This document shows positions 16,682-24,485 of a DNA stretch of 40,701 bases, one piece after another. The notes below the pieces were generated by a model. It did no database searches. It saw only the letters and a program-made list of their open reading frames with translations, and was not told the origin of the DNA. The DNA is from Candidatus Poribacteria bacterium (GTDB lineage: Bacteria > Poribacteria > WGA-4E > WGA-3G). Positions within the stretch are counted from its first letter, which is position 1; each line of letters begins with the position of its first letter. The stretch lies in contig JAPPNJ010000157.1 in NCBI GenBank assembly GCA_028818705.1, forward strand, positions 2,080 to 42,780, given 5' to 3'. Position numbers and translations under genes: made by a program.

Positions 16682-17449
16682 TTAGTTTGCAAACTCAACA
16701 TCCCTCAAAACGGCTTTGAGTGGCCCCATTTTGCTTTCTGCTTCCATCTTGACTGGTACCCGCCGTTTATCGTCCGTAAGCCAGAAACGATCACCTTTCG
16801 AGGTACGCAACACGAGCGTCCTAACTCTGCCGAGTGCTTTATTCTTAACAAACTCTCTGCGCTCAACGGTGAGCGTGACCTTTTGCACTTTTCCCTTCAC
16901 AAGGAGCGGGAAAAAATACGTTTTACCGAGTGCGAGGTGTTTAGAACGTAGAAAATAGAGCGTCGATAGTTCATCTTGTGTACCAGCTGGCATTGTTAGC
17001 GTTTTCACCTCGTGTTTCTGAGCCGACTTCGGATTGCGCTGGGAGGTTTTTTTATATTCTGCTTCGCCCTCTCGGAAATCAACTGCAACGGTGGCACGAT
17101 ATTTTCGATCTTGTACCTGGTTCCGAAAATGGACAGGAGAGAGCGTAGAAGGATTTAGGTATGTCTCTTGCTGATTGCGGAAACTATAGAATCTGAAGAG
17201 TGCTCGGGTTTTCATTTCAGAGCGGATATGATAAACAGATTCCCCATTTAACGCTTCCCCTTTAGCGATCCAGTCTGTTCTTCTTCCAGCGGGCAATTTT
17301 TTCCAACTAATATCATAGGTTAGTTTTTCACCAATCTGTAACGGTTGAGGCAAGAGATCCTCACTCTCAACAAGAGAGATAGTGGGACCATTTACAGCAA
17401 TACTCCCAATCAGTAAACATAAAAAGATTAGGTGTTTGATATAACGCAC
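16682..17449 (-). CDS. DUF3108 domain exported protein
   Basis: A signal-peptide protein of about 255 residues with the DUF3108 pattern: 'GEKLTYDISWKKLPAGR' at the start of the mature part, 'YHIRSEMKTRALFRFYSFRN', a 'TLYFLRSKHLALGKTYFFPL' middle, and the closing 'RFWLTDDKRRVPVKMEAES'. The function of DUF3108 proteins is not known; many are periplasmic. I place the start at GTG 17449, eight bases after GAGG, because it leaves a clean signal peptide (VRYIKHLIFLCLLIGSIAVNG). An in-frame ATG at 17470 has no ribosome site but cannot be excluded. It is separated from mfd by 173 bp of repeat DNA. Confidence 0.8.
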   Translation of the reverse strand: MRYIKHLIFLCLLIGSIAVNGPTISLVESEDLLPQPLQIGEKLTYDISWKKLPAGRRTDWIAKGEALNGESVYHIRSEMKTRALFRFYSFRNQQETYLNPSTLSPVHFRNQVQDRKYRATVAVDFREGEAEYKKTSQRNPKSAQKHEVKTLTMPAGTQDELSTLYFLRSKHLALGKTYFFPLLVKGKVQKVTLTVERREFVKNKALGRVRTLVLRTSKGDRFWLTDDKRRVPVKMEAESKMGPLKAVLRDVEFAN

Positions 17450-17525
17450 ATTTTTGTCCTCGTTAGACATCAGGGTTGCAAAGCATTCTCACAAATGAGC
17501 GTCTCTACCTGAACTAAGCATCGGG

Positions 17526-17640
17526 AAATGTAAAACTAAGACATATTGTGCTTTAGGAACACAAAATGTAAAACTAAGACAAATTTTACCCGTAAATCAA
17601 CGGTATGAAGTCCATATGGACTTCCCCGGGGTAAAATTTG
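17526..17640. repeat. Family B repeats (two tandem heads) with a family A hairpin nested in the loop
   Basis: Two heads of the type AATGTAAAACTAAGACA occur at 17526 and about 17564. The second leads into the stem AAATTTTACCC (17581-17591) pairing with GGGTAAAATTT (17629-17639). The loop holds a complete family A unit (17596-17630) whose core GAAGTCCATATGGACTTC (17607-17624) is a perfect palindrome. The patch fills the gap between the DUF3108 and DUF5683 genes. Confidence 0.75.
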
Positions 17641-17682
17641 GAGATTCCTTCTACAGAACAACTGAGTCTTAAACAGTAAGGA

Positions 17683-18342
17683 CTAAAACCTATGTAAAAA
17701 AACCAGAGACTGAAGTCCACTATCAGTTTGTTGCATCTGCACGGAAAATCTTCGGTTATTATATGCTTCGGCTGTCTTTGGTGCGTCAAGGATATTCCAG
17801 ATATGCAACCCGATGCCGGTTACCAGAAATACACCACTGAAAAAGGTGTGATTTTGCATTCGGGCGCGTCCCTGTTCATAGGTTAAGAACTCACCCGTAC
17901 GGATGTCTTGGAATCCCGTCTCGAAAACATCTTGTTTGTTGTAATGTAAGGCACGAGCGATGTTATACCCTGCCAGCGCAAAAACACTTAATTCGGCGGT
18001 GAGGAAAAGAGTCGCTTTTGTATAATTACCAGCATAAGCCTGTCCCAACCCTGGCATAAAAGTCGATAGTCGCGATGCTCTTTTGACATCTATTTCAGGG
18101 TAGTAACGCTCTGCATGGGAGCGGAACAGTGGATAAGTGGATTCGGTTTCAGTTTCTGTCAAGTAATTACGGATAAGCGGTAACATCCTCTGCGTTTCAG
18201 TGTCAGATTCCGCTGTTGAGGTATCTGCGTCTTCCTGTGAGGTATCCGCGGTTACCGAAATAGATCCAACGATGAGAAAGAGCAGGAATGGAAGGGTTAC
18301 ATATAGAGGGAACATCCGTGTGGTCCGCAGATTTTTTCGCAT
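17683..18342 (-). CDS. DUF5683-like membrane-associated protein
   Basis: This 219-residue protein has a signal peptide or first membrane helix (about 10-30), an acidic Thr/Ser/Asp linker, and the DUF5683 hallmark 'RASRLSTFMPGLGQAYAGNY' followed by a hydrophobic helix 'ATLFLTAELSVFALAGYNIA', then 'FFSGVFLVTGIGLHIWNILD' as another membrane segment. The PGLGQ-Y-G motif with flanking helices is typical. The biochemical role of the family is unknown. Start at ATG 18342, eight bases after AGGAG; an earlier GTG (18351) lies inside that ribosome site. It lies 15 nt downstream of the FN3 lipoprotein gene, so they are co-transcribed. Confidence 0.75.
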   Translation of the reverse strand: MRKNLRTTRMFPLYVTLPFLLFLIVGSISVTADTSQEDADTSTAESDTETQRMLPLIRNYLTETETESTYPLFRSHAERYYPEIDVKRASRLSTFMPGLGQAYAGNYTKATLFLTAELSVFALAGYNIARALHYNKQDVFETGFQDIRTGEFLTYEQGRARMQNHTFFSGVFLVTGIGLHIWNILDAPKTAEAYNNRRFSVQMQQTDSGLQSLVFLHRF

Positions 18343-18357
18343 TAAGTGCACTCCTTA

Positions 18358-19155
18358 TCAAGGTCTATTAAGAGGTGGAGCTAATTGGATATTTTCCGGG
18401 TCGGTCTGGTACGCCCAATCGAAAGTAACGGCATCATCAAAAAGTTGGCGGACCTGAATTTTTGCGAAGTTTCCATCGGGTGTATAGATGGCATAGATAT
18501 GCCCTTCAATCAGTTCAACAAACAGTGTCGTATATCCCATCTCTGGAACGACATCAATTGCGTCGAAGTCTTCGTGATATCCCAAATCTTGCATGAGGGT
18601 TTCATTGTCTGAATAGAGGTATGTAACACCGATCTCAGTATCAAGCCCGAAATAGATATCGGTCTCTGGTACGTTCCACGGGATACTCCCTTTCTGTGGC
18701 TGCGAGAAATCGAAACCGCTTCTTCCTGGAAAAAGGATGTAGTCATCAAGTGTAATGTTTCGTCCTTCTGGTCGTGGCGTATCGGAAGCATTTTCGGGAC
18801 TTAGTTCGCTCTCGTTTCCTTCGGTGTCATAAGCGGAGACAGCGTAGTAATAAGTTCTCCCGTTTTGGACATCTATATCTGTATAGTGTGTTGTATTTTC
18901 GGACACATCCACTAACAGGTCATTAAAGTTGACGCTGTCTCTACCCCGCCAGACTCTATAGCCTGCCAAGTCGAATTCCCCGTTCGGATACCATTCAATG
19001 ATAACTTGCGCATCGCCGGTGACGGTTCGGACACCGCGTGGAATAGCGGGTGGTTCACGATCACCATCATTGGTATCAATATAACAGCCACTGATACCAG
19101 CAAGTAGTATTACGAAAAGTAGTGTTGCGAGAATTCCGTTAATTTTTAACAACAT
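18358..19155 (-). CDS. Fibronectin type III domain lipoprotein
   Basis: A 265-residue predicted lipoprotein: the signal sequence ends in the lipobox ISGC with Cys24, so the mature protein should be anchored to a membrane. Residues about 35-130 form a fibronectin type III domain ('PPAIPRGVRTVTGDAQVIIE', 'FDLAGYRVWRGRDS', 'GRTYYYAVSAYDTEGNESEL'). The remainder (about 135-265) has no domain I recognise and reads like a beta-rich fold with many aromatic and acidic residues. GGAGGG lies nine bases before the ATG. It is the first gene of a unit running into the DUF5683 gene. Surface display or scaffolding is a guess. Confidence 0.8.
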   Translation of the reverse strand: MLLKINGILATLLFVILLAGISGCYIDTNDGDREPPAIPRGVRTVTGDAQVIIEWYPNGEFDLAGYRVWRGRDSVNFNDLLVDVSENTTHYTDIDVQNGRTYYYAVSAYDTEGNESELSPENASDTPRPEGRNITLDDYILFPGRSGFDFSQPQKGSIPWNVPETDIYFGLDTEIGVTYLYSDNETLMQDLGYHEDFDAIDVVPEMGYTTLFVELIEGHIYAIYTPDGNFAKIQVRQLFDDAVTFDWAYQTDPENIQLAPPLNRP

Positions 19156-19458
19156 GGGTCTATACCCTCCAGAGTTTGCATTCCATTTAAACTCTGTAAC
19201 GGATATATCTGAAAAAACGTTGACAGATCTTTTTATAAAATAATATCACATAAAGGTTGCGAATGCAAGGCAAAATTAGTTGGCAGTGGTTAGTTGTCAG
19301 AAAGAATGACTGTCTGCGGTCAGCTGTCAGCAATCAGCAGCAAGGTTGGGAGATCTCGCCAGCGAAGCAGAGATAAACTGAAGGTCCGCAATTGACATTC
19401 AAATCAGGCTGTGATAAGATAGAATAGAAATATAAATGCGACATAAGGAGACACCATC
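19156..19458. other. Divergent intergenic region
   Basis: No gene is seen in these 303 bp between the minus-strand FN3 unit and the plus-strand phosphatase. It holds an A/T-rich patch near 19220-19250, a run of degenerate GTCAGC/GTCAGT motifs near 19280-19340 of the kind scattered through other gaps here, and the promoter at 19392. Confidence 0.6.
19392..19420 (+). promoter_or_regulatory. Sigma-70-type promoter for the SixA-like gene
   Basis: TTGACA (19392-19397), 17-base spacer, TAAGAT (19415-19420), about 30 nt upstream of an AAGGAG ribosome site and the ATG at 19459. Confidence 0.6.
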
Positions 19459-19956
19459 ATGAAAACCCTTCTTATTATGCGACACGCAAAATCGAGTTGG
19501 AATTATCCTGAACTTTCTGATTATGATCGCCCTCTCAATGGACGCGGCAAACGGGAGGCACCGCGCATGGGAAAACACCTGCGTCAAGAAGGATTGGTTC
19601 CAGACATGATTCTCACCTCATCAGCGAAACGCGCCCGATCAACAGCGAATAGAGTCGTGAAAGCGTCCGGTTACGCGGGAAAAGTGAAAAAGTTAGACGC
19701 GCTTTATGATACCGTCTTAGGGGCTTACTTCAAAACCTTACAAGTCCAACCGGAAAAATATCAGAGCGTCATGGTAGTCGGGCATAATCCGACCATGGAA
19801 CAACTCGTGGAGCACTTGACTGGACATATCAAATTGATGCCAACAGCGGCATTGGCTCATATTGAACTCCCCATCGAACGTTGGGAAACACTTGATTTGT
19901 ATACAAAAGCAACTTTAGTCAACTTATGGACTCCCAAAACACTTTTCACAGATTAA
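19459..19956 (+). CDS. SixA-like phosphohistidine phosphatase
   Basis: A 165-residue histidine phosphatase superfamily member. The catalytic RHA motif at residues 8-10 (MRHAKSSWN) contains the phosphorylated His9. 'DYDRPLNGRGKREAPRMG' and 'ILTSSAKRARSTA' supply the phosphate-binding arginines, and His109 in 'VVGHNPTMEQL' is the second catalytic histidine. The short length and the RPLNxRG motif match SixA, which dephosphorylates phosphohistidine in phosphorelay or phosphotransferase proteins. AAGGAG lies eight bases before the ATG. The 3' end overlaps the next gene by 31 nt in another frame, so both are probably translated from one message. The target is unknown. Confidence 0.88.
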   Translation: MKTLLIMRHAKSSWNYPELSDYDRPLNGRGKREAPRMGKHLRQEGLVPDMILTSSAKRARSTANRVVKASGYAGKVKKLDALYDTVLGAYFKTLQVQPEKYQSVMVVGHNPTMEQLVEHLTGHIKLMPTAALAHIELPIERWETLDLYTKATLVNLWTPKTLFTD

Positions 19957-21320
19957 TTAGCCCGTCGGCGAGATCAATATTTCTTTTCCTTGTGGGTTGT
20001 TGTGCCCTATGCAACACTACCTTGGCTGAAGTTGCTGTTTCAACCGCTGTAGATGGACAATTCCTGCCGTGGGTTGTGGACGATGGTGAAGGTGGCGTTA
20101 TTGTGATGTGGGAGGATTACCGTACGGGAAAGGACTGGGATGTCTATGCCCAGCGCGTTGATAGTGCTGAAAAGACGCTGTGGGAATTAAACGGATTGGC
20201 AATATGCACAGCAGATAGAAATCAGCGTCGATTGCGAATGGTTCGGGACGATAAGCACGCGATTGTTGTGTGGAACGACAGACGTGATCGAAGCAATTGG
20301 GACATTTACGCGCAAGCGGTGAGTTTGGATGGCAATATACTCTGGGAAACAGATGGAATCCCGGTGTGTGTGAATAGTGCCGATCAATCGACCCAAGCGA
20401 TTATGAGCGATGGAGAAGGTGGTGCGATCTGCATCTGGGAAGATGAACGTCGTAGTTCTGAGTTTCAAGACCTTTATATCCAACGACTCACTGCTACAGG
20501 TGAACCGATGTGGAAGGTCGATGGAATCCCCGTTTATCCGTCAGAATCGTTGCAGAGCGATCCGATTCTGGTTAGCGATAGCGTGGGCGGGTTTTATATC
20601 GTATGGTGGGACGTTATCGGTTACGATGCCTGGCATCTGATGGCATATCGCCTGCGTTTAGACGCTGCACCGTTATGGGACGCGCCAATTCTTGTTACGC
20701 CGATGGATGGCATGCAAGGCGAGCCGCGTGTAATTGCGGATGGTGAAGGTGGGATCATTGTTTTGTGGCAGGTGTATGAAAATTTTATCAATGATCAGCT
20801 CCACGCGCAGCGAATTGCTCCCGATGGAAGTAAGATGTGGGATGAAAATGGTATTCCCGTATGCACTGCCTTGGGAATTCAGAAACACGCCTCGGTTGTC
20901 AGTGATGGTAGCGGTGGGTTTATTGCAGTGTGGCGTGATGAACGCGATGTCTATTCTGACCTATACGCGCAGCACGTCCGGGCAGAGGGAACGTTAGCTT
21001 GGGAAAAAGACGGCATTCCTATCTGCACTGCCGGTGGTCATCAGGACAAACCTTTCATCGTACATACCAAGAACGATCGGTTTTTCGTGGCATGGGTAGA
21101 TTACCGAGAAGACTTCGGTGAAGAGAGTAGAGATGCTATCTATGGACAGCAAATTGACTTATCGGGCAGGCTGCTGTGGGAAGAGACGGGTGTTCCTATC
21201 TCTACCAGCACGGGAGAACACCATCCACCGTTTGTGGTATCTATTGGGGATGGAACCTGGGTTGTGGTCTGGAGCAACATGCAGGAAGATAAGGGGGACA
21301 TTTATCTTGAGCGGTTTTAG
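19926..21320 (+). CDS. Secreted protein with eight ~52-residue WD-like repeats, probable beta-propeller
   Basis: A 464-residue protein with an N-terminal hydrophobic segment (about 17-34, ending near TLAEVAV) that looks like a signal peptide. The rest is a series of about eight imperfect repeats on the theme 'DGEGGVIVMWEDYR', 'WDVYAQRVD', 'LWELNGLAIC', for example DRRDRSNWDIYAQ, DERRSSEFQDLYIQ, DERDVYSDLYAQ and DYREDFGEESRDAIYGQ. Regular Trp and Tyr positions suggest a seven- or eight-bladed propeller. No enzymatic motif is seen. The start overlaps the phosphatase gene; no strong ribosome site precedes ATG 19926, which fits coupled translation. The repeat family resembles uncharacterised secreted proteins; I cannot name a function. 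Confidence 0.8.
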   Translation: MDSQNTFHRLISPSARSIFLFLVGCCALCNTTLAEVAVSTAVDGQFLPWVVDDGEGGVIVMWEDYRTGKDWDVYAQRVDSAEKTLWELNGLAICTADRNQRRLRMVRDDKHAIVVWNDRRDRSNWDIYAQAVSLDGNILWETDGIPVCVNSADQSTQAIMSDGEGGAICIWEDERRSSEFQDLYIQRLTATGEPMWKVDGIPVYPSESLQSDPILVSDSVGGFYIVWWDVIGYDAWHLMAYRLRLDAAPLWDAPILVTPMDGMQGEPRVIADGEGGIIVLWQVYENFINDQLHAQRIAPDGSKMWDENGIPVCTALGIQKHASVVSDGSGGFIAVWRDERDVYSDLYAQHVRAEGTLAWEKDGIPICTAGGHQDKPFIVHTKNDRFFVAWVDYREDFGEESRDAIYGQQIDLSGRLLWEETGVPISTSTGEHHPPFVVSIGDGTWVVVWSNMQEDKGDIYLERF

Positions 21321-21338
21321 GCGATAGGCTGTTGAAGT

Positions 21339-24300
21339 CTACTTTACGATGAGCATTTTTCGCGTTGCTGTGAAATCTCCGGCTGTGAGGGTATAGAAAT
21401 AGATCCCACTTGCGACGGGTTCCCCAAATTCATTCCTACCGTCCCAATATGCCGCGCGGTTCCGGTTTTGATAACTACCTGCGGGCTGATGTCCGAACGC
21501 CAACGTCCTCACCAATGCACCATTCGCAGCATAAATACACAAGGTGACATCTGCAGGTTTTGCCAAGTAGTAAGGTATCCATGTTTCTGGATTAAAGGGG
21601 TTGGGGTAATTCGGTAGCAAATTAGTGCTTTCCGGAAGAATTACAGCAGGTGCGGCGGCAACTGGCGCAGTGCCTGCATCTACCCCGATCACTAGATCTA
21701 TCGGATTTGCTAAACCCGTAACGACGTTCTGGATATTTTTCCCATTGAGATTTGCGCGCTGGATTCTCCCTGCGGTGTCCGTCCAGTACACCTTCCCTCC
21801 ACTGATATCCACAGCAATCCCAAGGGGGACGCTTTTTAATGTAGCAAGCGTTTGGACGTTTGTGCCATCAAGGTTCGCGCGTTGGATTTTACCTACCTTC
21901 TCGCCTGTTTGTTCTGTCCAATAAAGTTTGTCCGCCGCGAGGGTTAGTCCGCCGGGTGTTTCTAATCCGGTGATAACAGTTTGAACGTTTGAACCGTCAA
22001 GGTTTGCCCGTTGGATGCGCTTAGCCGCTTCTGTCCAATAGATATTGCCATTTGCAATATCCAAGGTGGTGTGTTCAGGGGCATCTAAGTTTGTAATGAG
22101 ATTGGCTTCAAATTTTGAACCGTTAAAGTTCAATCGTTGGATCTTGCCAATCGTGTTCGTGCAGTATATTTTTCCGTTCCGCGTGTCAATTGCAATATCA
22201 CGAGGCAAACTAAAGAAGTTCTTAATAACTTGAGCATTTGAACCATCAAGGTTGGCACATCCTATATTACCGCGTAAATTACCCGTCTGTTCTGTCCAAT
22301 AGACTCTACCGCCATCTCTATCTACGGCGAGTGCTGTTATATTCAGCACCCCCAGGGCAGAATGTTCTACAGACATCTTGGGTCGAACAAGCCGGTAGAA
22401 TCCGCTTGTTTCCGTGTCTGTCCAGTAGAGAGGCGGGAGTTGTGAGTTTGCGAACCTCACGATGGGCGAAAGTTGGGTCAGACCAATATCGATCTCCAAT
22501 TCGAGGTTTTGATTTGAAAGAGTCTGAAGCGGTGTTAGGTCAGCGATCGGATTCCTTGCGATGCGTAACGTGTTGAGTTTCACAAGTTTGGTGAGTGGAC
22601 GCATATCCCTAATCTGATTATCTTCAAGGGACAAAATCTCTAACCGCTCCAATTTTCGGAGCGGTCTGACACTATGAATTTTATTACGATCGGCGCGCAA
22701 GCCCTCTAAATTTGTCAAGGTAGCGAGAGCGGTCAAATCAGTAATGCTCCCGCCGTTTATATCCCCAGAGATGTCTAAATCTTTTAGGTTCTTTAATTCA
22801 CTGAGGGGTGTGATGTCGGTAATCGGATTTCCCGGGAGATACAAAACCTGTAGATTTGCCAGTCGGGTGAGGGGAGTGAGGTCGCTGATTTGATTGTACC
22901 AAAGTTCCAACGAGACCAAACTGTGCATTTGTACGATGGGTGTGAGGTCCCGAATCTGATTACTTATTGCGGACAAGTACCTCAGACGTTTTAGCTGCGT
23001 AAGCGGCGTAAGGTCTGTAATTCTGTTAGAACCAATTACCAGAGAGACTAAATTAGGGAAAGCTGTAAAGAGTTTGATGTCTAACGTAACATTTAGGATA
23101 TCATACCCACGCACCTCTAATGTTCGCAATTGGGTTAACGCTTTGATTGGCGTTAAATCCCTCACCGGATTATATGGGATAGACAACTCCTCCAAATTCG
23201 TCAATTTTGCCAGGGTAGAGACATCGGTAATGTGGTTGAATCCAAGAGATAGATGTTTCAGATTCTTGGCATATTCAAGCCCGCTCAGTTTGGTGATTTG
23301 CTTGTGGCTGGCACTGAGGGCAATCAAGTTTAACATATCCAGTTCTGTGATATGACTTCTCCCTCCTAACCCGAGTTCACTGCGGATTGCTGCTGCCAAA
23401 TTTACATCAGGAATCGAGACAACTCGCGGTGTAGGCAGCAGGTCACTGATGTCAACAGGATAGTCTTGCCATGAAAGATTGCCAGCAGCATCGACAACAC
23501 GCAATGTTATAGTCTCAGACTGCAGTGAGAGTTGATCCGTAACGAATTCCACGCTCTGACTATTCCCCTCTAACTCTCTACAGTCGATCAATTTTGGTGA
23601 TCCTGGATCCTCATAGATAGAAGTCGCAGGGGTCATCAAGTGTGCGTACCGGAGTCCATCGATATCACTTATCTTGAATCGGAAGCGGAGAGTATAGTCT
23701 GGGTTCGACTCGGCCGAAAGCATCTCAATTGTGGTTTCGTGATTGTTAGCAGGCGTTCGGTGCCCATTAAAATACCGATTGGCATCCAACCATTCAGCGG
23801 CACAGCGTGCCAATCGGTCTGGATTCTGTCCATAAGACATGATATAGGCACTTCTCCTAAAGTCGTGTGCTAAGCCGAAAGCGTGTCCGAGTTCGTGGGC
23901 GGTGAGTTCAAACCCTAAATGTGTATTTAAACAATCTCCGGACGCTGGAATGAAGGCACGTCCACCCCAATCACCTGCGGTATTCCCAACGTCCCCTCCC
24001 CTTCCGCAGACACTATCAATAAATCCTGTACTCACATCAACAACCACAAGATAGACATTTTTTACGAAGTCGAATCGTTGAGGGACTTCTTCGACGACCT
24101 TAGACACGGTGTCCTGATGATAATGCGTATCAGGAAAGTTTCCGTTCACACGGTGGACAATGGCGTTGCCGTGCCTATCGGTTTCAAATTGGAAGGTTTT
24201 CCTACCGAACCCGTGGCGTTCTATCTCATCGGCGAAAAAAGTTTGGACATCTTTTATGAGCGCATCCAGTTTCGCGTTGATGTCGGGTTGCGGCTGGCGT

Positions 24301-24428
24301 TGATGCGGAACGAAATAGATTAATCGTACGATATTGTGAGGGGCAGTTCCTTGAGCAAAAGTGTTAGGCAGGAACAAGAGCGTGCCTAAAATAAATAGGC
24401 ATAGTGGTGGAAGTAACTTAGTTTTCAT
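21339..24428 (-). CDS. Secreted multidomain protein: metzincin-like protease, leucine-rich repeats, YWTD propeller, T9SS-like sorting domain
   Basis: A 1029-residue exported protein. Residues 1-25 are a signal peptide (MKTKLLPPLCLFILGTLLFL). About 35-215 resembles a zinc metallopeptidase: HELGHAFGLAHD near 178-189 gives the HExxHxxGxxH zinc site, and YIMSYG about ten residues later is a Met-turn. About 225-330 is an uncharacterised segment. About 340-670 holds internalin-type leucine-rich repeats ('ITDLTPLTQLKRLRYLS'). About 680-925 is a six-unit YWTD/LDL-receptor-type propeller ('KVYWTDTAGRIQRANLNGKN'). The end ('LLPNYPNPFNPETWIPYYL' ... 'ASGIYFYTLTAGDFTATRKM') is the FlgD-like/type IX sorting domain. 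The start at 24428 is preferred to 24446 for its signal peptide. It converges with the plus-strand repeat protein. Host or matrix binding with proteolysis is inferred. Confidence 0.85.
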   Translation of the reverse strand: MKTKLLPPLCLFILGTLLFLPNTFAQGTAPHNIVRLIYFVPHQRQPQPDINAKLDALIKDVQTFFADEIERHGFGRKTFQFETDRHGNAIVHRVNGNFPDTHYHQDTVSKVVEEVPQRFDFVKNVYLVVVDVSTGFIDSVCGRGGDVGNTAGDWGGRAFIPASGDCLNTHLGFELTAHELGHAFGLAHDFRRSAYIMSYGQNPDRLARCAAEWLDANRYFNGHRTPANNHETTIEMLSAESNPDYTLRFRFKISDIDGLRYAHLMTPATSIYEDPGSPKLIDCRELEGNSQSVEFVTDQLSLQSETITLRVVDAAGNLSWQDYPVDISDLLPTPRVVSIPDVNLAAAIRSELGLGGRSHITELDMLNLIALSASHKQITKLSGLEYAKNLKHLSLGFNHITDVSTLAKLTNLEELSIPYNPVRDLTPIKALTQLRTLEVRGYDILNVTLDIKLFTAFPNLVSLVIGSNRITDLTPLTQLKRLRYLSAISNQIRDLTPIVQMHSLVSLELWYNQISDLTPLTRLANLQVLYLPGNPITDITPLSELKNLKDLDISGDINGGSITDLTALATLTNLEGLRADRNKIHSVRPLRKLERLEILSLEDNQIRDMRPLTKLVKLNTLRIARNPIADLTPLQTLSNQNLELEIDIGLTQLSPIVRFANSQLPPLYWTDTETSGFYRLVRPKMSVEHSALGVLNITALAVDRDGGRVYWTEQTGNLRGNIGCANLDGSNAQVIKNFFSLPRDIAIDTRNGKIYCTNTIGKIQRLNFNGSKFEANLITNLDAPEHTTLDIANGNIYWTEAAKRIQRANLDGSNVQTVITGLETPGGLTLAADKLYWTEQTGEKVGKIQRANLDGTNVQTLATLKSVPLGIAVDISGGKVYWTDTAGRIQRANLNGKNIQNVVTGLANPIDLVIGVDAGTAPVAAAPAVILPESTNLLPNYPNPFNPETWIPYYLAKPADVTLCIYAANGALVRTLAFGHQPAGSYQNRNRAAYWDGRNEFGEPVASGIYFYTLTAGDFTATRKMLIVK

Positions 24429-24485
24429 GATTGGTATTCCGGACATTGACGGGTGGACTATAAAGCCGCGCCTCCTTTTTTTAAC

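Noticed and set aside
19221..19247. TTGACA ... TAATAT promoter-like pair upstream of the phosphatase
   Set aside because: The spacer is only 15 bases and the site lies over 200 nt from the gene; the pair at 19392-19420 has 17-base spacing and better position.
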